Notes: generated from the sequence alone by a model not told the origin. Counted from the stretch's first letter, positions 1 through 9,585 are shown. The stretch is DNA of 64,000 nucleotides from Spirosoma arboris (GCF_009754945.1 NZ_WPIN01000008.1:124001-188000), one strand, 5' to 3'. Numbers and translations are program-made.

Positions 1-1
1 A

Positions 2-937
2 TTGTCGGGCAATAACGCTCGGAGCTGTGCTTCCTGCCACCAGCCAGAGCGAGCCTTTACCGATGGACGAATTAAAAGCCGGGCCTTTCGTGGCCGAAAG
101 TCAGTCTTACGGAATGCACCTACATTACTGAATGCCGGTTTGCAAAATGTTCAGTTTTACGATTCGAGAGTGTTTTATCTTGAGGATCAGGCCCACGATG
201 TGCTCAAAAACGCTCATGAGATGCGCACCTCACCCGACGAAGTTGTGCGTAAATTAGCAGGAAGCAGTCAGTACAAAAAATGGTTTTCGGTCGCTTTTTC
301 TGGTGGATTGACCGCCCCTAATGTTCGTAATGCACTGGCGTGTTACATCCGTAGTTTGACGAGCCTAAACACACGATCTGACCGCTACCTACGCGGAGAA
401 GAGGTATCTCTAACAGCCGATGAGCGCCTGGGATTCAACCTGTTTCTGGGCAAAGCCCGTTGCGCAACCTGTCATTTCTTCCCGATTTATAATGGATTTA
501 TTCCACCCCATTTCGAGAAAACCGAAAGTGAAATTATTGGAGTACCCAGCCGCCGGAAAATCCAAAACGCTCGTATAGATTCAGATCCTGGGAAGTTTAT
601 GACGTACCAGAAAGAGCTTCATCGGTTTGCCTTTAAAACACCAACAGTACGCAACGTAGCCCTTACAGCTCCGTATATGCACAACGGGGTTTATCGAACA
701 CTAGACCAGGTGGTCGATTTTTACAACCGGGGTGGTGGAAAAGGAATCGGAATTCAACTCGATGGTCAAACACTATCCGCAAAACCACTTGATTTGGACC
801 AGGGAGAACAGAAAGCATTAGTCGCTTTTCTGAATTCACTGACCGATACGACTGGCCTTACAAGCCGACCTGCCCAATTACCTATTGTTGAGGGAAGTTC
901 AGCTTTGAACCGGCGAAAACTTGGTGGTCGTTATTGA
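2..937 (+). CDS. Di-haem cytochrome-c peroxidase, 5' end cut off by window
   Basis: Periplasmic MauG/CcpA-type peroxidase that uses electrons from cytochrome c to reduce H2O2 or to oxidise another substrate. The visible 311 residues hold two haem-binding CxxCH motifs, CASCH at 9-13 and CATCH at 154-158, about 145 residues apart as usual in this family. The typical segment TPTVRNVALTAPYMHNG (213-229) supplies the methionine of the high-potential haem. The reading frame is open to the window edge, so the signal peptide and true start lie upstream; the first in-frame TTG is not a credible start because it sits just before the first haem site. Family assignment is solid, the physiological substrate is not known. 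Confidence 0.88.
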   Translation: MSGNNARSCASCHQPERAFTDGRIKSRAFRGRKSVLRNAPTLLNAGLQNVQFYDSRVFYLEDQAHDVLKNAHEMRTSPDEVVRKLAGSSQYKKWFSVAFSGGLTAPNVRNALACYIRSLTSLNTRSDRYLRGEEVSLTADERLGFNLFLGKARCATCHFFPIYNGFIPPHFEKTESEIIGVPSRRKIQNARIDSDPGKFMTYQKELHRFAFKTPTVRNVALTAPYMHNGVYRTLDQVVDFYNRGGGKGIGIQLDGQTLSAKPLDLDQGEQKALVAFLNSLTDTTGLTSRPAQLPIVEGSSALNRRKLGGRY

Positions 938-991
938 GTAAAGCAGAGATCCAATGGGTATAGATATAGTATATTGTTAGATATTCCGCAC

Positions 992-1035
992 TTACCTCTC
1001 TCCTGAAAGCAAAATAGGGGCTAGGGGTGAGGTAA
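992..1035. terminator. Imperfect inverted repeat between convergent genes
   Basis: TTACCTC (992-998) pairs with GAGGTAA (1029-1035); the complementarity continues inward with three mismatches (cttacctctctcct against aggggtgaggtaa). It lies between the stop codons of the peroxidase and the phosphatase, so it may end transcription from both sides. A hairpin is inferred, not shown. Confidence 0.4.
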
Positions 1036-1043
1036 ATTTAGTA

Positions 1044-2822
1044 TTAGTTAGCTAATGATAACTTGGCCTGTGTACCAAGTTGTAGCTTAATGCCTGGGTC
1101 GTAACTGACCTTTAGTGCATGAACTTGCGTATTGTCAGGTACACTCACGATGTGTTTCAATTGCAATTCATCCGTGCTCGTTGGAATCCGATTCCCTGAC
1201 CATACAGTTGGATCGTTCCAGTTGCCTGCCTTGAGCGTGAACATTGGGCCTGAACCAATTACGGTGAATACATCCTGTACACAATTTTTACTATCGCGCA
1301 CTACGTAGGTACTGGTGCTGCCAACCGGTGGGTTGATAACTACCGAACGAGTAGATGCCGAAAAACCTCCATTGGTGGGGCTGCTCCATTGGTAGTCGCT
1401 AATATATGATGCTGTAAGCGTGATTGACTGCCCAGCGGGAACGGTTAGCGTTTGGGTTAACCCAACATCTTTCATCACTGTAAATTGATCAGTAATGGCG
1501 TAATCGGAGGGCGTGTTATATTGTATAAACTTGGCATCTAGTCGATTATCCTCAACGTCAAAGTAAAAGGAACCGCCTGCCTGTCGCTGTGTAGAAACCA
1601 TTACCGGATGAGGGCCTAAAGCAGGATTATATCCTAAGGCGCCCGCTGAGCCTGCAACAACGTAAACAGTTCCCTGTTTTTTCTTTTCGGACGTACTCTT
1701 GTAGGCACAGGAATTATCTGACCCGTCATAACGCCCTGTGCCATTATCTTCTGGAAATCGGTAGAGCGAAGGATTCGCCGTAAAATCACTCATAGAACCA
1801 TACTGGTCATGAATTGGGTAAGAACGTTCATAGCTATGACTATGGCCGAGCATAACCATATCGACACCAAAGCGTTCGAGAATAGGATTAATTTGCTGGC
1901 GGATAGCGACTAATTCTGGCTCACTTTCTGAATTATGCGCCCCCTGGCTATAGGGTGGAAAGTGCATATAGACAATTTTCCATTTCTTTGTCGTTGCCGC
2001 CAGGTCCTGCTTTAACCAGATTACTTGTGGGTGATTGACCGTGTCAGCGTAGAATCTGGCGGCTGATCCATTGACTGGACGCGTTCCAAATCCATCGAGC
2101 ATAACAAAGTGGATTGGCCCATAATCGAACGAATACCATTCCTTCGTACCCGAAGCTACACCACCAGCTTCTGCATTGGTTGGAAAGCTAAAAATTGAGA
2201 AATAAGGTATATTATGATTATCGGCCAAGGTCGTATTATTGCTGTAATCGTGATTGCCTGGTACCGCAAATAGCATCGAATTCTTCATCAGATTGGTCTG
2301 ATACGGCTCAAAGAAATTTACCTGAAAGGCCGGATCATCGCCATCATACGAATTGTCGCCGATAAGCATCCAGAGGTCAGTAGGTGTGTTGCCTCTAAAG
2401 TTCAGGAATGCGTCCCGAACATTTGTCTGATTATTGATGGGATTTATTCCACAATCACCAAATGAGGCAACGCGGATCTTACGTTTGGTCGTAGCAGATG
2501 GTGCTGTCAAAAAGTAGTTGTCAGATCCTTGCTGCAATACCTGCGTTGTGGTACCAACGCTGTAGAAGTATTGACTATCCGAAGTCAAGCCCGTAACTCG
2601 AACTTCATGCTCTGTTGTACTAGCCGCTTCGCTGACACTTGCTGATAAATTATCCGCCGACAATCCGTAGCTTATCTTACCTACAGTAGGTATATCAGTA
2701 CGCCAGCGTATGCTGACGGCTGTTTGGGTACCCATTTGCAGGTAAGGACCCCGCGTAATCGTTTGTGCTATGGTTGTTGTACAAATAGCCCCAAAGTAAC
2801 CGAATAAGAGAAATGTTCTCAA
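1044..2822 (-). CDS. Secreted purple acid phosphatase-like metallophosphoesterase
   Basis: Probable exported phosphomonoesterase or phosphodiesterase with a two-metal site. A signal peptide ends near IAQ-20. Residues 21-108 look like the fibronectin-type PAP N-terminal domain. The catalytic domain (about 115-420) carries GDCG (122-125), GDN (155-157), GNHD (189-192), MHFP (286-289) and GHSHSYERSYP (326-336), the ordered metal-ligand blocks of calcineurin-like enzymes. The last 150 residues form an Ig-like part and then a beta-rich segment containing GNWNDPTVWSGNRIP; I do not recognise a classical T9SS signal at the very C-terminus. It lies 173 bp downstream of the queuosine transporter on the same strand. 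Substrate unknown. Confidence 0.85.
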   Translation of the reverse strand: MRTFLLFGYFGAICTTTIAQTITRGPYLQMGTQTAVSIRWRTDIPTVGKISYGLSADNLSASVSEAASTTEHEVRVTGLTSDSQYFYSVGTTTQVLQQGSDNYFLTAPSATTKRKIRVASFGDCGINPINNQTNVRDAFLNFRGNTPTDLWMLIGDNSYDGDDPAFQVNFFEPYQTNLMKNSMLFAVPGNHDYSNNTTLADNHNIPYFSIFSFPTNAEAGGVASGTKEWYSFDYGPIHFVMLDGFGTRPVNGSAARFYADTVNHPQVIWLKQDLAATTKKWKIVYMHFPPYSQGAHNSESEPELVAIRQQINPILERFGVDMVMLGHSHSYERSYPIHDQYGSMSDFTANPSLYRFPEDNGTGRYDGSDNSCAYKSTSEKKKQGTVYVVAGSAGALGYNPALGPHPVMVSTQRQAGGSFYFDVEDNRLDAKFIQYNTPSDYAITDQFTVMKDVGLTQTLTVPAGQSITLTASYISDYQWSSPTNGGFSASTRSVVINPPVGSTSTYVVRDSKNCVQDVFTVIGSGPMFTLKAGNWNDPTVWSGNRIPTSTDELQLKHIVSVPDNTQVHALKVSYDPGIKLQLGTQAKLSLAN

Positions 2823-2995
2823 AAGGTAATAGTTTGACGGCAGAGGAATGTTTTATATAATTTATGTTTAGGGTGGGGATGAATAGTGAACATCTAATAT
2901 ACTACATAGCGCGAACTTGATGCCATTTTGTAGTTGGCAACGCGATTTTTTAATGTGCTGAGGATACGGATATACCCCTGGTGAGTAGGAGAAAC

Positions 2996-3787
2996 TCACA
3001 TAAATGAACTCATCGCCGACTCGTTGGCCAACTCTTCGGCGTGTTCTTTGCCTAAATAACGGTCAATAAAATAGTGGGCTACATAAAGTAGCGGTGTCAA
3101 AACCACCGCTGATGTGGCTTTGTAGATATAATTAATAATACCCACCGCGAGGACCTGACTCAGCGACCAGTTACCAAAAATATAAAAAGCAATTCCTAGC
3201 ACCACAAACGAATCGACCAGTTGTGATACCAGCGTAGAGCCTGTTGCCCGGAGCCATATTTTCTGACTTCCTGTAATTTTTCGGAGCGAATGAAATACAT
3301 ATACATCCAGGATTTGGCCAATGAGGAAGGCAGTTAGTGAGCCAATGATAATACCCAGCCCCTGCCGAAAGATCATCTGAAAGGCATTATTGATATTAAT
3401 CGCATTACCCACCGTGTCTTTAGCATTTACATCGAGCCAGAACTGGGCTGGGGGAAGCGTTGTAACTGCATAAATAATCAGGAAGCTGTAGCCTACAAAC
3501 CCGGCTGTCAGAAAGGATATACGTCGAACACCCGCTTTGCCAAAGTATTCATTGATGATATCGGACGTGATAAACACGAATGGCCAGATAACAGCCCCCG
3601 CCGTAAGATTAAAATCGAGGACAAAGTCCCCCAGAAGATGAATTTGGGCGGGTTTAGTGCCAAGCAGCGCTTCGACAGAAAAGATTTTAACGCCAATGAT
3701 TTCGGCGATGAGCGCGTTGGTCAGAAATACCGCGCTTAGGAAGATGTACAGATTCGTACGTTTATTGGTAAATGTATAGGAAGGCAT
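2996..3787 (-). CDS. yhhQ: Queuosine precursor transporter, YhhQ family
   Basis: Inner-membrane importer of queuosine precursors (7-cyano-7-deazaguanine type bases) of the COG1738/DUF165 family, about six hydrophobic segments in 263 residues. The diagnostic stretch is VIWPFVFITSDIINEYFGK near residues 66-84, very close to the family consensus, with a second conserved region at QLVDSFVVLGIAFY. ATG start, directly followed upstream by an inverted repeat that separates it from the DUF6427 gene on the same strand. A pterin-forming QueD/FolE pair lies 9 kb away, so the strain may both make and salvage the queuosine base; that link is inference. Confidence 0.87.
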   Translation of the reverse strand: MPSYTFTNKRTNLYIFLSAVFLTNALIAEIIGVKIFSVEALLGTKPAQIHLLGDFVLDFNLTAGAVIWPFVFITSDIINEYFGKAGVRRISFLTAGFVGYSFLIIYAVTTLPPAQFWLDVNAKDTVGNAININNAFQMIFRQGLGIIIGSLTAFLIGQILDVYVFHSLRKITGSQKIWLRATGSTLVSQLVDSFVVLGIAFYIFGNWSLSQVLAVGIINYIYKATSAVVLTPLLYVAHYFIDRYLGKEHAEELANESAMSSFM

Positions 3788-3793
3788 AGCGAT

Positions 3794-3870
3794 TTACGAA
3801 TTACGGTTTACGAGTTACGATTTTTTTTGGGCGTCAGCAATAAATCGTAAACCGCAAACCGTAATTCGTA
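3794..3870. repeat. Heptad-array inverted repeat
   Basis: Left arm: four tandem 7-mers sharing TTACG (3794-3821: TTACGAA, TTACGGT, TTACGAG, TTACGAT). Right arm: their inverted counterpart built of CGTAAAC, CGCAAAC, CGTAATT, CGTA (3846-3870). The intervening loop is about 24 nt and starts with a T-run. It lies between two same-strand genes. Confidence 0.75.
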
Positions 3871-3872
3871 CT

Positions 3873-5282
3873 TCATTTTCGCTTGTACACGTCGACTATT
3901 GCTGTTTTCTCATAGCGATTCGCTAAGCCTGGCGCGCGTTGAAACAATTTGCCAACTACATTTTCCCGGTCTACAATGTAGTCGGGTGGGTCCTTGCGAA
4001 AGTGATCGAATACGTTGATGACGGCTTCGTAGTTATCTAAATTTTTTAGATCGTACTTCGCCAGATCCCAGTTAAGATAAGGGGTAGCCAACCGATTTTG
4101 GCGGTAAGCACTCAAATCTTCGCCAATAATCAGTACGTGCTGATCCTTGATATCATTGGGTAGGGGCGATGGCTGAACCTGCAGACTACTCAACCGACCC
4201 AGTTCTCCCCCTGGAATGAGGCCCAGCGCTCCCTGATAAAAAAGTAACAAAATCAGTATAAACGTAATCAGGAATGTCATTTCCGCTAGCCAAACCCTAC
4301 GAATACCCTCAAAATAATAATAGGTAAAGTAAGCCATCGGAGGTACAAAGCTCAGAAAAACCATTGGCGCCAGAAACGGCATTAGACCAATGGTTAACAC
4401 GGCGATAACAAACCAGATGGCCATAATCTGCTGTATCCGTTGCTGAAAATTTACATATCGGCCTCCTCTATTGAGCAGACTTAGGAAACCTAGTACACCA
4501 AGCCCTAGTGGTATCAGAAGGGAGGCTAGCAGCGACCGGAAATCGGATAATGAATATTGCCGAACCCGAAATACTGACGATAGAAGATTGCGATTGAAAT
4601 CGTCAAGGCTATCGTATAAGTAGTAAAATAGCACGATAGCGGCAAATGGGAATAAAAAACCGAATATCGATAACGAATACTGCCGGAAGGTTGCACCTGT
4701 ATAAAAAAGGAGCGACAACGCAGCCCAGATAATGAACAAGGCAGACGGTAGATAGAACAGGGCCGCAATGCCAATATAAAACCCCACTTCAAATACTTCA
4801 TCGGTAGCTCCTCTACGATCCATCTGCCGAACAAGTGTTCCGAAGGCGAGCAACAGAAAACTAGTCGACATCAGCACGGGCGAAAGGGTCAGGCAGTCGA
4901 ATGAAATATGCATGAAAAGCATATAAATCAGTCCTGGCCAGAATGATCGGTCAGGATAAAGGTCGCGATTGTTGGCCAGGTAATTAAAATAAACGACCTG
5001 AAATATCGATACAAGTAGTGCCGCTCCGTGCAGTGCCAGTGGCGACCGTCCAAACAAACTGTCGAGGCCCCAATAAACCAATGCCGACAGCGGACTGATA
5101 CTATCCCAAATGTCGCGATACAGCAAATTCCCCTGACTAATCTGTTCGCCGACAATCATCCAGTTCAACTCCGGAATTAGCAATGGAAATGGATGCAGCA
5201 GGAGTGGTACTCGAATCACCAGCATCAGGCCCAGTAGGCTGACGTATTGATACGAAAAATAAGATTGAAAAAAACGAAGCAA
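3873..5282 (-). CDS. DUF6427 multi-pass membrane protein
   Basis: Integral inner-membrane protein of 469 residues with about ten to twelve hydrophobic segments from residue 12 to about 355, followed by a soluble tail of about 110 residues. The pattern, including ELNWMIVGEQISQGNLLYRD near the N-terminus, resembles the Bacteroidota DUF6427 family, distantly reminiscent of membrane glycosyltransferases of the ArnT/PMT fold; I see no clear catalytic Asp/Glu motif that would prove enzymatic function. The soluble tail ends in AIVDVYKRK. It is divergent from rbfA and is followed, across a hairpin repeat, by the queuosine transporter. Function unknown. Confidence 0.7.
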   Translation of the reverse strand: MLRFFQSYFSYQYVSLLGLMLVIRVPLLLHPFPLLIPELNWMIVGEQISQGNLLYRDIWDSISPLSALVYWGLDSLFGRSPLALHGAALLVSIFQVVYFNYLANNRDLYPDRSFWPGLIYMLFMHISFDCLTLSPVLMSTSFLLLAFGTLVRQMDRRGATDEVFEVGFYIGIAALFYLPSALFIIWAALSLLFYTGATFRQYSLSIFGFLFPFAAIVLFYYLYDSLDDFNRNLLSSVFRVRQYSLSDFRSLLASLLIPLGLGVLGFLSLLNRGGRYVNFQQRIQQIMAIWFVIAVLTIGLMPFLAPMVFLSFVPPMAYFTYYYFEGIRRVWLAEMTFLITFILILLLFYQGALGLIPGGELGRLSSLQVQPSPLPNDIKDQHVLIIGEDLSAYRQNRLATPYLNWDLAKYDLKNLDNYEAVINVFDHFRKDPPDYIVDRENVVGKLFQRAPGLANRYEKTAIVDVYKRK

Positions 5283-5298
5283 AACAGTAGTAAGTTAG

Positions 5299-5343
5299 TA
5301 CGTGGTAAGGGAGTCAGTTACTACTCCCTACGACTATTACCTG
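5299..5343. repeat. Short imperfect inverted repeat in divergent spacer
   Basis: AGGGAGT pairs with ACTCCCT across a short loop, and flanking gtacgtggta/tacgactatta extends it imperfectly. It sits upstream of both rbfA and the DUF6427 gene, so it cannot simply be a terminator; it may be a decayed member of the intergenic hairpin class or an operator. Confidence 0.35.
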
Positions 5344-5416
5344 TAAAATTACTGTCAATTTCGGCAGAACGGAAAAATGGGTGGATATTTGCAAAATAGA
5401 TTAAGTGCCAATTTGT

Positions 5417-5794
5417 ATGGAATCGAAACGACAGCAGAAAGTAGCCCGGCAGTTGCAGCGCGATTTAAGTGAAATTTTTCAGCGTGATGTGCCGCATTTG
5501 TTCAACGGAGCCTTTATCACCGTTACCAGCGTGCGCGTTTCGCCCGATTTAAGCGTAGCTCGGGTTTATCTGAGTTTTCTGGCAACTAAGAATAGACAGT
5601 TGTTACTGGAAACTATTCAGGAGAAAGGTAAAGTGTTGAGGCAGCATTTGGGCGAACGCGTTCGGCATCAACTCCGCATTGTTCCTGAATTAAGTTTCTA
5701 CTTGGACGATACGGCCGAATACGCCGATAAAATGGATAAACTCTTTGCCGGTCTGGAAATCCCACCCGCACCTGCAGAAGAGGAAGATGAGTAA
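5417..5794 (+). CDS. rbfA: 30S ribosome-binding factor A
   Basis: Late 16S rRNA/30S subunit assembly factor with a single type-II KH domain that binds near helix 1 of 16S rRNA and is needed for cold adaptation in other bacteria. From the ATG at 5417 the protein is 125 residues: the N-terminal SKRQQKVARQLQRDLSEIFQRD is typical, followed by the central SPDLSVARVYLSF and the C-terminal VPELSFYLDD segment. A GTG four codons upstream (5405) also opens the frame, but ATG gives the usual RbfA N-terminus. A LolC/E permease gene follows 95 bp downstream after a repeat, a neighbourhood common in Bacteroidota. Confidence 0.93.
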   Translation: MESKRQQKVARQLQRDLSEIFQRDVPHLFNGAFITVTSVRVSPDLSVARVYLSFLATKNRQLLLETIQEKGKVLRQHLGERVRHQLRIVPELSFYLDDTAEYADKMDKLFAGLEIPPAPAEEEDE

Positions 5795-5796
5795 TT

Positions 5797-5880
5797 GGTG
5801 AAATAGTGGAGTGAGTGGAGTGGGAATAAAACTTACTGCACTTACTCAAACTACTCCACTTATTTCACCCACTCCACTAT
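5797..5880. repeat. Inverted repeat built of a GTGGAGTG word
   Basis: The left part (5797-5826) contains two copies of GTGGAGTG; the stretch 5851-5869 is nearly the reverse complement of 5797-5815 and is followed by more ACTCCACT words to 5880. It sits between rbfA and the permease on the same strand, ending 10 nt before the next ATG, so it would lie in the leader of the permease. Confidence 0.65.
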
Positions 5881-5889
5881 TTACTCTCC

Positions 5890-7101
5890 ATGAACCTTCC
5901 TGCCTGGATTGCCCGTCGGTATTTTTTCTCCCGTAAGAAACGTAGCTTCATTAGCTGGCTGTCTATTTTGTCGATGCTTGGTGTGGGTGTCGGAACAATG
6001 GCGTTGGTCGTCGTGCTGTCTGTCTTCAATGGCATGGATGAACTGAATCGGGAGATTTTTAAGACGTTTGAGGCCGATATGACTATTTCGCCGAAGATGG
6101 GCAAACGGTTTCTGGCTCCTCCTGCCTTACTAACGCGCCTGCAAAAGACGCCAGGCGTTCATCTGTTGACGGCCGTTGCGCAGGATAATGCACTGGGACG
6201 ATATGCCTCCGGAACAACCGTTGTGAAACTCAAGGGTGTCGATGATAACTACCTTCAACGGCAGCAACTCGATTCGGCTTTACTGGAAGGTAAGCTTCTG
6301 TTGCGTCGCGAAGGGGTTAATTATGCGATTGTGGCCGAAGGTGTTCGTAATGATCTGAGTATTTCGCCGGTTGATATTCTGACGCCCCTGGAAATTCTGT
6401 ATCCTCAAAGTGGGCAGAGTTTCAGCGTACTCAATCCTGATGCGTTTAATCGGGAGTTATTAACGGTGGCAGGTGTATTTTTCATTGAATCACGCTACGA
6501 CAATTTTGTGTTGGCTCCATTGGCCGTAGCCCGTACTTTATTTAGTTATAAACCTGACGAGGTAACAAGTCTCGAAATACAACTTCAGCCTGGTGTTAAG
6601 GAACAGGTAGTTAAGCAGGCATTACAGGCCGTAGTTGGCGATAAATTAAGCGTACAAACCCGTGACGACTTAAACGTCGATCTCTACCGGGCCATTTACG
6701 TCGAAAAATTATTCGTTGCCCTGACGCTTTCATTTATTATCCTGGTCGCTTCAATCAATATCTTCTTTTCGCTGTCGATGCTGGTGATTGAGAAGAAAGC
6801 AGATATTCAGATTTTGTTTGCCTTAGGCGCAACAAAGAATATGGTCCGCCGAATTTTCCTGACCGAAGGAGCAATTATCGCATTAACTGGAGCATTTACG
6901 GGTCTTGTGCTAGGCATCCTGATTTGCCTGGCGCAGGAGCAGTATGGCTTCATTCGAATGGGAACGGTCAGTTCAATAATTGACGCCTACCCAGTACGCC
7001 TGGATACCCGTGACATTATCCTGACTAGCGTGCTTGTTGTACTGATGACTGTACTAACATCCTGGTTCCCAGCACAACGGGCGGCTAATAGCCAGCAGTA
7101 G
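5890..7101 (+). CDS. LolC/LolE-type ABC transporter permease
   Basis: Inner-membrane permease of the FtsX/MacB superfamily, most like LolC/LolE, which extract lipoproteins from the inner membrane for transport to the outer membrane. Of 403 residues, one membrane segment lies at about 20-45 (the hallmark GVGVGTMALVVVLSVFNGM), then a periplasmic MacB-PCD-like domain to about 270, then three C-terminal segments with the FtsX core (LALGATKNMVRRIF region at 318-331). The partner ATPase (LolD) is not in this window. Lipoprotein export is the family role; a different cargo is possible because Bacteroidota encode several FtsX paralogues. Confidence 0.85.
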   Translation: MNLPAWIARRYFFSRKKRSFISWLSILSMLGVGVGTMALVVVLSVFNGMDELNREIFKTFEADMTISPKMGKRFLAPPALLTRLQKTPGVHLLTAVAQDNALGRYASGTTVVKLKGVDDNYLQRQQLDSALLEGKLLLRREGVNYAIVAEGVRNDLSISPVDILTPLEILYPQSGQSFSVLNPDAFNRELLTVAGVFFIESRYDNFVLAPLAVARTLFSYKPDEVTSLEIQLQPGVKEQVVKQALQAVVGDKLSVQTRDDLNVDLYRAIYVEKLFVALTLSFIILVASINIFFSLSMLVIEKKADIQILFALGATKNMVRRIFLTEGAIIALTGAFTGLVLGILICLAQEQYGFIRMGTVSSIIDAYPVRLDTRDIILTSVLVVLMTVLTSWFPAQRAANSQQ

Positions 7102-7122
7102 TAATCCAACAAATTGGCTTGA

Positions 7123-7188
7123 TTGTACCCATGGTCTTTAGCCTGTGTATATGGCTAACTCATATATGGGCTAAAGCCATGAGTACAA
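7123..7188. terminator. Inverted repeat between convergent genes
   Basis: Left arm 7123-7143 and right arm 7169-7188 are complementary over 20 positions with one substitution and one unpaired base (ttgtacccatgg.../...ccatgagtacaa). It fills the gap between the permease and the convergently transcribed GHMP kinase and probably terminates both transcripts. Confidence 0.55.
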
Positions 7189-7192
7189 CTAG

Positions 7193-8263
7193 TTAGGATT
7201 CAATAGTCGTTCCGGCATCTGCCGTAATAACGTATGCTTTTCCGCCTTCCCGCTCAATAGCTTCAGCTACTTTTTCGGGTTCGTTTGGAGCGTAGACAAA
7301 CATACAGCCACCTCCACCCGAGCCATTGATTTTTCCACCGAGTGCCCCCGTATTCAAGGCTGCATCGAGCATACGATCAATTTTAGGTGTACTAATGCGT
7401 TGTGCTTCGCGGAGGTTGGTTTGATGATTAGTCAATAACTGGCCAAATCGAACGTGGTCGAGACTAGCAGGAGAGCGTAAAACAGTTAGTGCATCCCGAA
7501 GAATATCGCGATTTTCGATGTTGCCTTTTAGTAAAATGTAATCGTCTTTGCTCAAAATATCCTTGAACTCGGCAACTTCGGTAATCTCGGAGTCAAACAA
7601 GGAAAACGTCGGGCTGATGGCTTTCAGTCTTGCCACTATATCGAGCATGCCGAACTTCACTCGCTTCAGAATCCCAATTGTATCCTTGGGTTCCTGCGAA
7701 TCACCAAGAACGAATGTGCCCAGCGCCGGATTGAGTTTTTCTAAGTGAATCTTCGGTTGTGATTCCAGATAAATAACATGGCCAACGGCGGTAGAATAAT
7801 GGTCCATCATACCGCCCGGTTCGCCAAACTCCAATACTTCGGCTATATAGGCCAATTCGGCTAACTTTTCCTGAGAAAGTTGCCGGGGCGTATCAGCTAA
7901 TTGCGTGAGTACATTGAGCCAGGTAACGAGCAGGGCCGACGAGCTCGATGTACCGGAATTAATCGGGATATTGCCATGCACTTCGCCTTCAATACCTTGC
8001 GAAAATGTGAATCCCTCACGCAGAAGTACATTCACCGCCGAGCGAAAATAATCCCGGATTTGGGGATAGGGAAGAGGTGTTCCGTCAAATGATATATCAA
8101 TTGATTGGCCAATATCTGGCAGATTCAACCGGAAGCCGGTTTTGAGAGTTTGAGTTGCTTCAATCTGAATTCGGCGCGAAATAGCTGCCGCAATGACGGG
8201 TAGACCCAAATAATCCTGATGTTCACCAAATAGACAAATTCGTCCGGGTGTAGATACTATCAT
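7193..8263 (-). CDS. GHMP-family sugar kinase (galactokinase/mevalonate kinase-like)
   Basis: Cytoplasmic ATP-dependent small-molecule kinase. Motif 1 PGRICLFGEHQDYLG (6-20) resembles the galactokinase signature, motif 2 is the ATP loop around IPINSGTSSSSALL (99-112), and motif 3 is GGKINGSGGGGC near 309-320. Length 356 fits galactokinase-like GHMP enzymes. The start is 6 bp downstream of the sugar transporter, which itself follows the GH109 glycosidase, so these three form a likely operon; that context suggests the substrate is a hexose or amino sugar such as GalNAc taken up by the transporter. A heptose or arabinose kinase cannot be excluded from sequence alone. Confidence 0.78.
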   Translation of the reverse strand: MIVSTPGRICLFGEHQDYLGLPVIAAAISRRIQIEATQTLKTGFRLNLPDIGQSIDISFDGTPLPYPQIRDYFRSAVNVLLREGFTFSQGIEGEVHGNIPINSGTSSSSALLVTWLNVLTQLADTPRQLSQEKLAELAYIAEVLEFGEPGGMMDHYSTAVGHVIYLESQPKIHLEKLNPALGTFVLGDSQEPKDTIGILKRVKFGMLDIVARLKAISPTFSLFDSEITEVAEFKDILSKDDYILLKGNIENRDILRDALTVLRSPASLDHVRFGQLLTNHQTNLREAQRISTPKIDRMLDAALNTGALGGKINGSGGGGCMFVYAPNEPEKVAEAIEREGGKAYVITADAGTTIES

Positions 8264-8269
8264 AAAAAA

Positions 8270-9493
8270 TTACCAACTCGTTTTCTTGTATCCTACTGTA
8301 GCGTAATAAAGGATAAAACTGAACAAGGGCAGCAGTAATCCGTACGCCATTTTAGGGTTGATATGGTCAAATAAATAGCCATGCAGTGGAGGCAGAACAG
8401 CACCACCTGCAATAGCCATGATGAGCAGGGCCGAGCCCATTTTTGTGAATTTTCCCAGGCGATTCAACGCCAGCGGCCAGATAGCTGGCCAGGTAGGTGC
8501 AATGGCAAAGCCGAGTAGTGCGATGCAAAGAATGGATGTAAACCCGTCGGTGACCAACGCTCCGATCGTTAGAATAATCGCGAGAATCATACCGAAACGC
8601 AGGGAGTTTTGCTGCGAAATCCAGCGTGGAATAGCCACAATACCAAGCAGATAGCCAGCTAACAGACCATAAAGAGTATATTCGGTAAAGTACTTGGCTT
8701 CGTCATTGCCAAAGCCGATGGCTTTACCATAGTTGATAATTGTGTCACCCGAGATAACCTCTGCCCCAACGTAGCAGAACAACGCTATCACGCCCAGAAC
8801 CAGATTTGGGAATTGCCAGACACTCGTGTGAGCAGTTACGTCAGAAGGGGCATCATCTTGCTCTTCAGATACGTCAGGTAAATTTGATAACCGGACTAAG
8901 CCCGCCAGCACGATCAGTATGGCCGTCAGAACTAAATAGGGTGTAACTACTTTTTCTAAACTCTGAGGACCTACAGCCACGCTGGCACCCGTTAGAAATA
9001 AACTGCCAAACACCCGCTGACTGATAATACCCGCCATTTTATTGGCAATGCCCATAAAGCTAATCCGTTGGGCCGCACTCTCACGAGGTCCCAAGATCGT
9101 GGCGTATGGATTGGAAGCTGTTTGTAGTACGGTTAAGCCAACGCCAATAAGGAACAAACCGACCAGGAATAACGGATACGAAAACGCACGGGCGGCAGGT
9201 ACAAAAACCAGTGTACCGACCGCCATAATGAGCAACCCTAATGACATGCCATTCTTGAAACCAGTACGTTTCAGTAATGCCGAAGACGGAATGCCCATAA
9301 GCGTATAGGAGATAAAAAACGCAGAAGCCACCAGGCTTGAGCCAACCGTGCTCAAATTAAATGCCTGCTTGAAAAAGGCCATCAATACGCTATTCGTCCA
9401 GGTAACGAAGCCAAAAACGAAGAAAAGAGCGCCAATAATAAGCAGTGGGCCTAGATAACTCTGGGTTTTAGGCGGGGCAGTAGTTGGTGTCAT
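8270..9493 (-). CDS. Sugar MFS transporter, FucP/GluP type
   Basis: Proton-coupled inner-membrane sugar importer with 12 predicted helices in 407 residues. Family features are FVFGFVTWTNSVLMAFFKQAF (about 24-44), GVGLTVLQTASNPYATILGP (116-135) and the conserved APTWPAIWPLALNRLGKFT region (about 333-351), all typical of the fucose/glucose-galactose permease group. The gene lies 92 bp after the GH109 gene and 6 bp before the kinase. The transported sugar is not determined by sequence; a monosaccharide freed by the upstream glycosidase fits. Confidence 0.87.
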   Translation of the reverse strand: MTPTTAPPKTQSYLGPLLIIGALFFVFGFVTWTNSVLMAFFKQAFNLSTVGSSLVASAFFISYTLMGIPSSALLKRTGFKNGMSLGLLIMAVGTLVFVPAARAFSYPLFLVGLFLIGVGLTVLQTASNPYATILGPRESAAQRISFMGIANKMAGIISQRVFGSLFLTGASVAVGPQSLEKVVTPYLVLTAILIVLAGLVRLSNLPDVSEEQDDAPSDVTAHTSVWQFPNLVLGVIALFCYVGAEVISGDTIINYGKAIGFGNDEAKYFTEYTLYGLLAGYLLGIVAIPRWISQQNSLRFGMILAIILTIGALVTDGFTSILCIALLGFAIAPTWPAIWPLALNRLGKFTKMGSALLIMAIAGGAVLPPLHGYLFDHINPKMAYGLLLPLFSFILYYATVGYKKTSW

Positions 9494-9585
9494 TGACTGA
9501 TTCGTAGGTTAAGCCGGTAAGGAAAATGAGTTTTTAAAATTTTTACAAATTAGAAAGAGAAGTTGATGATTAATCAACTATCCAA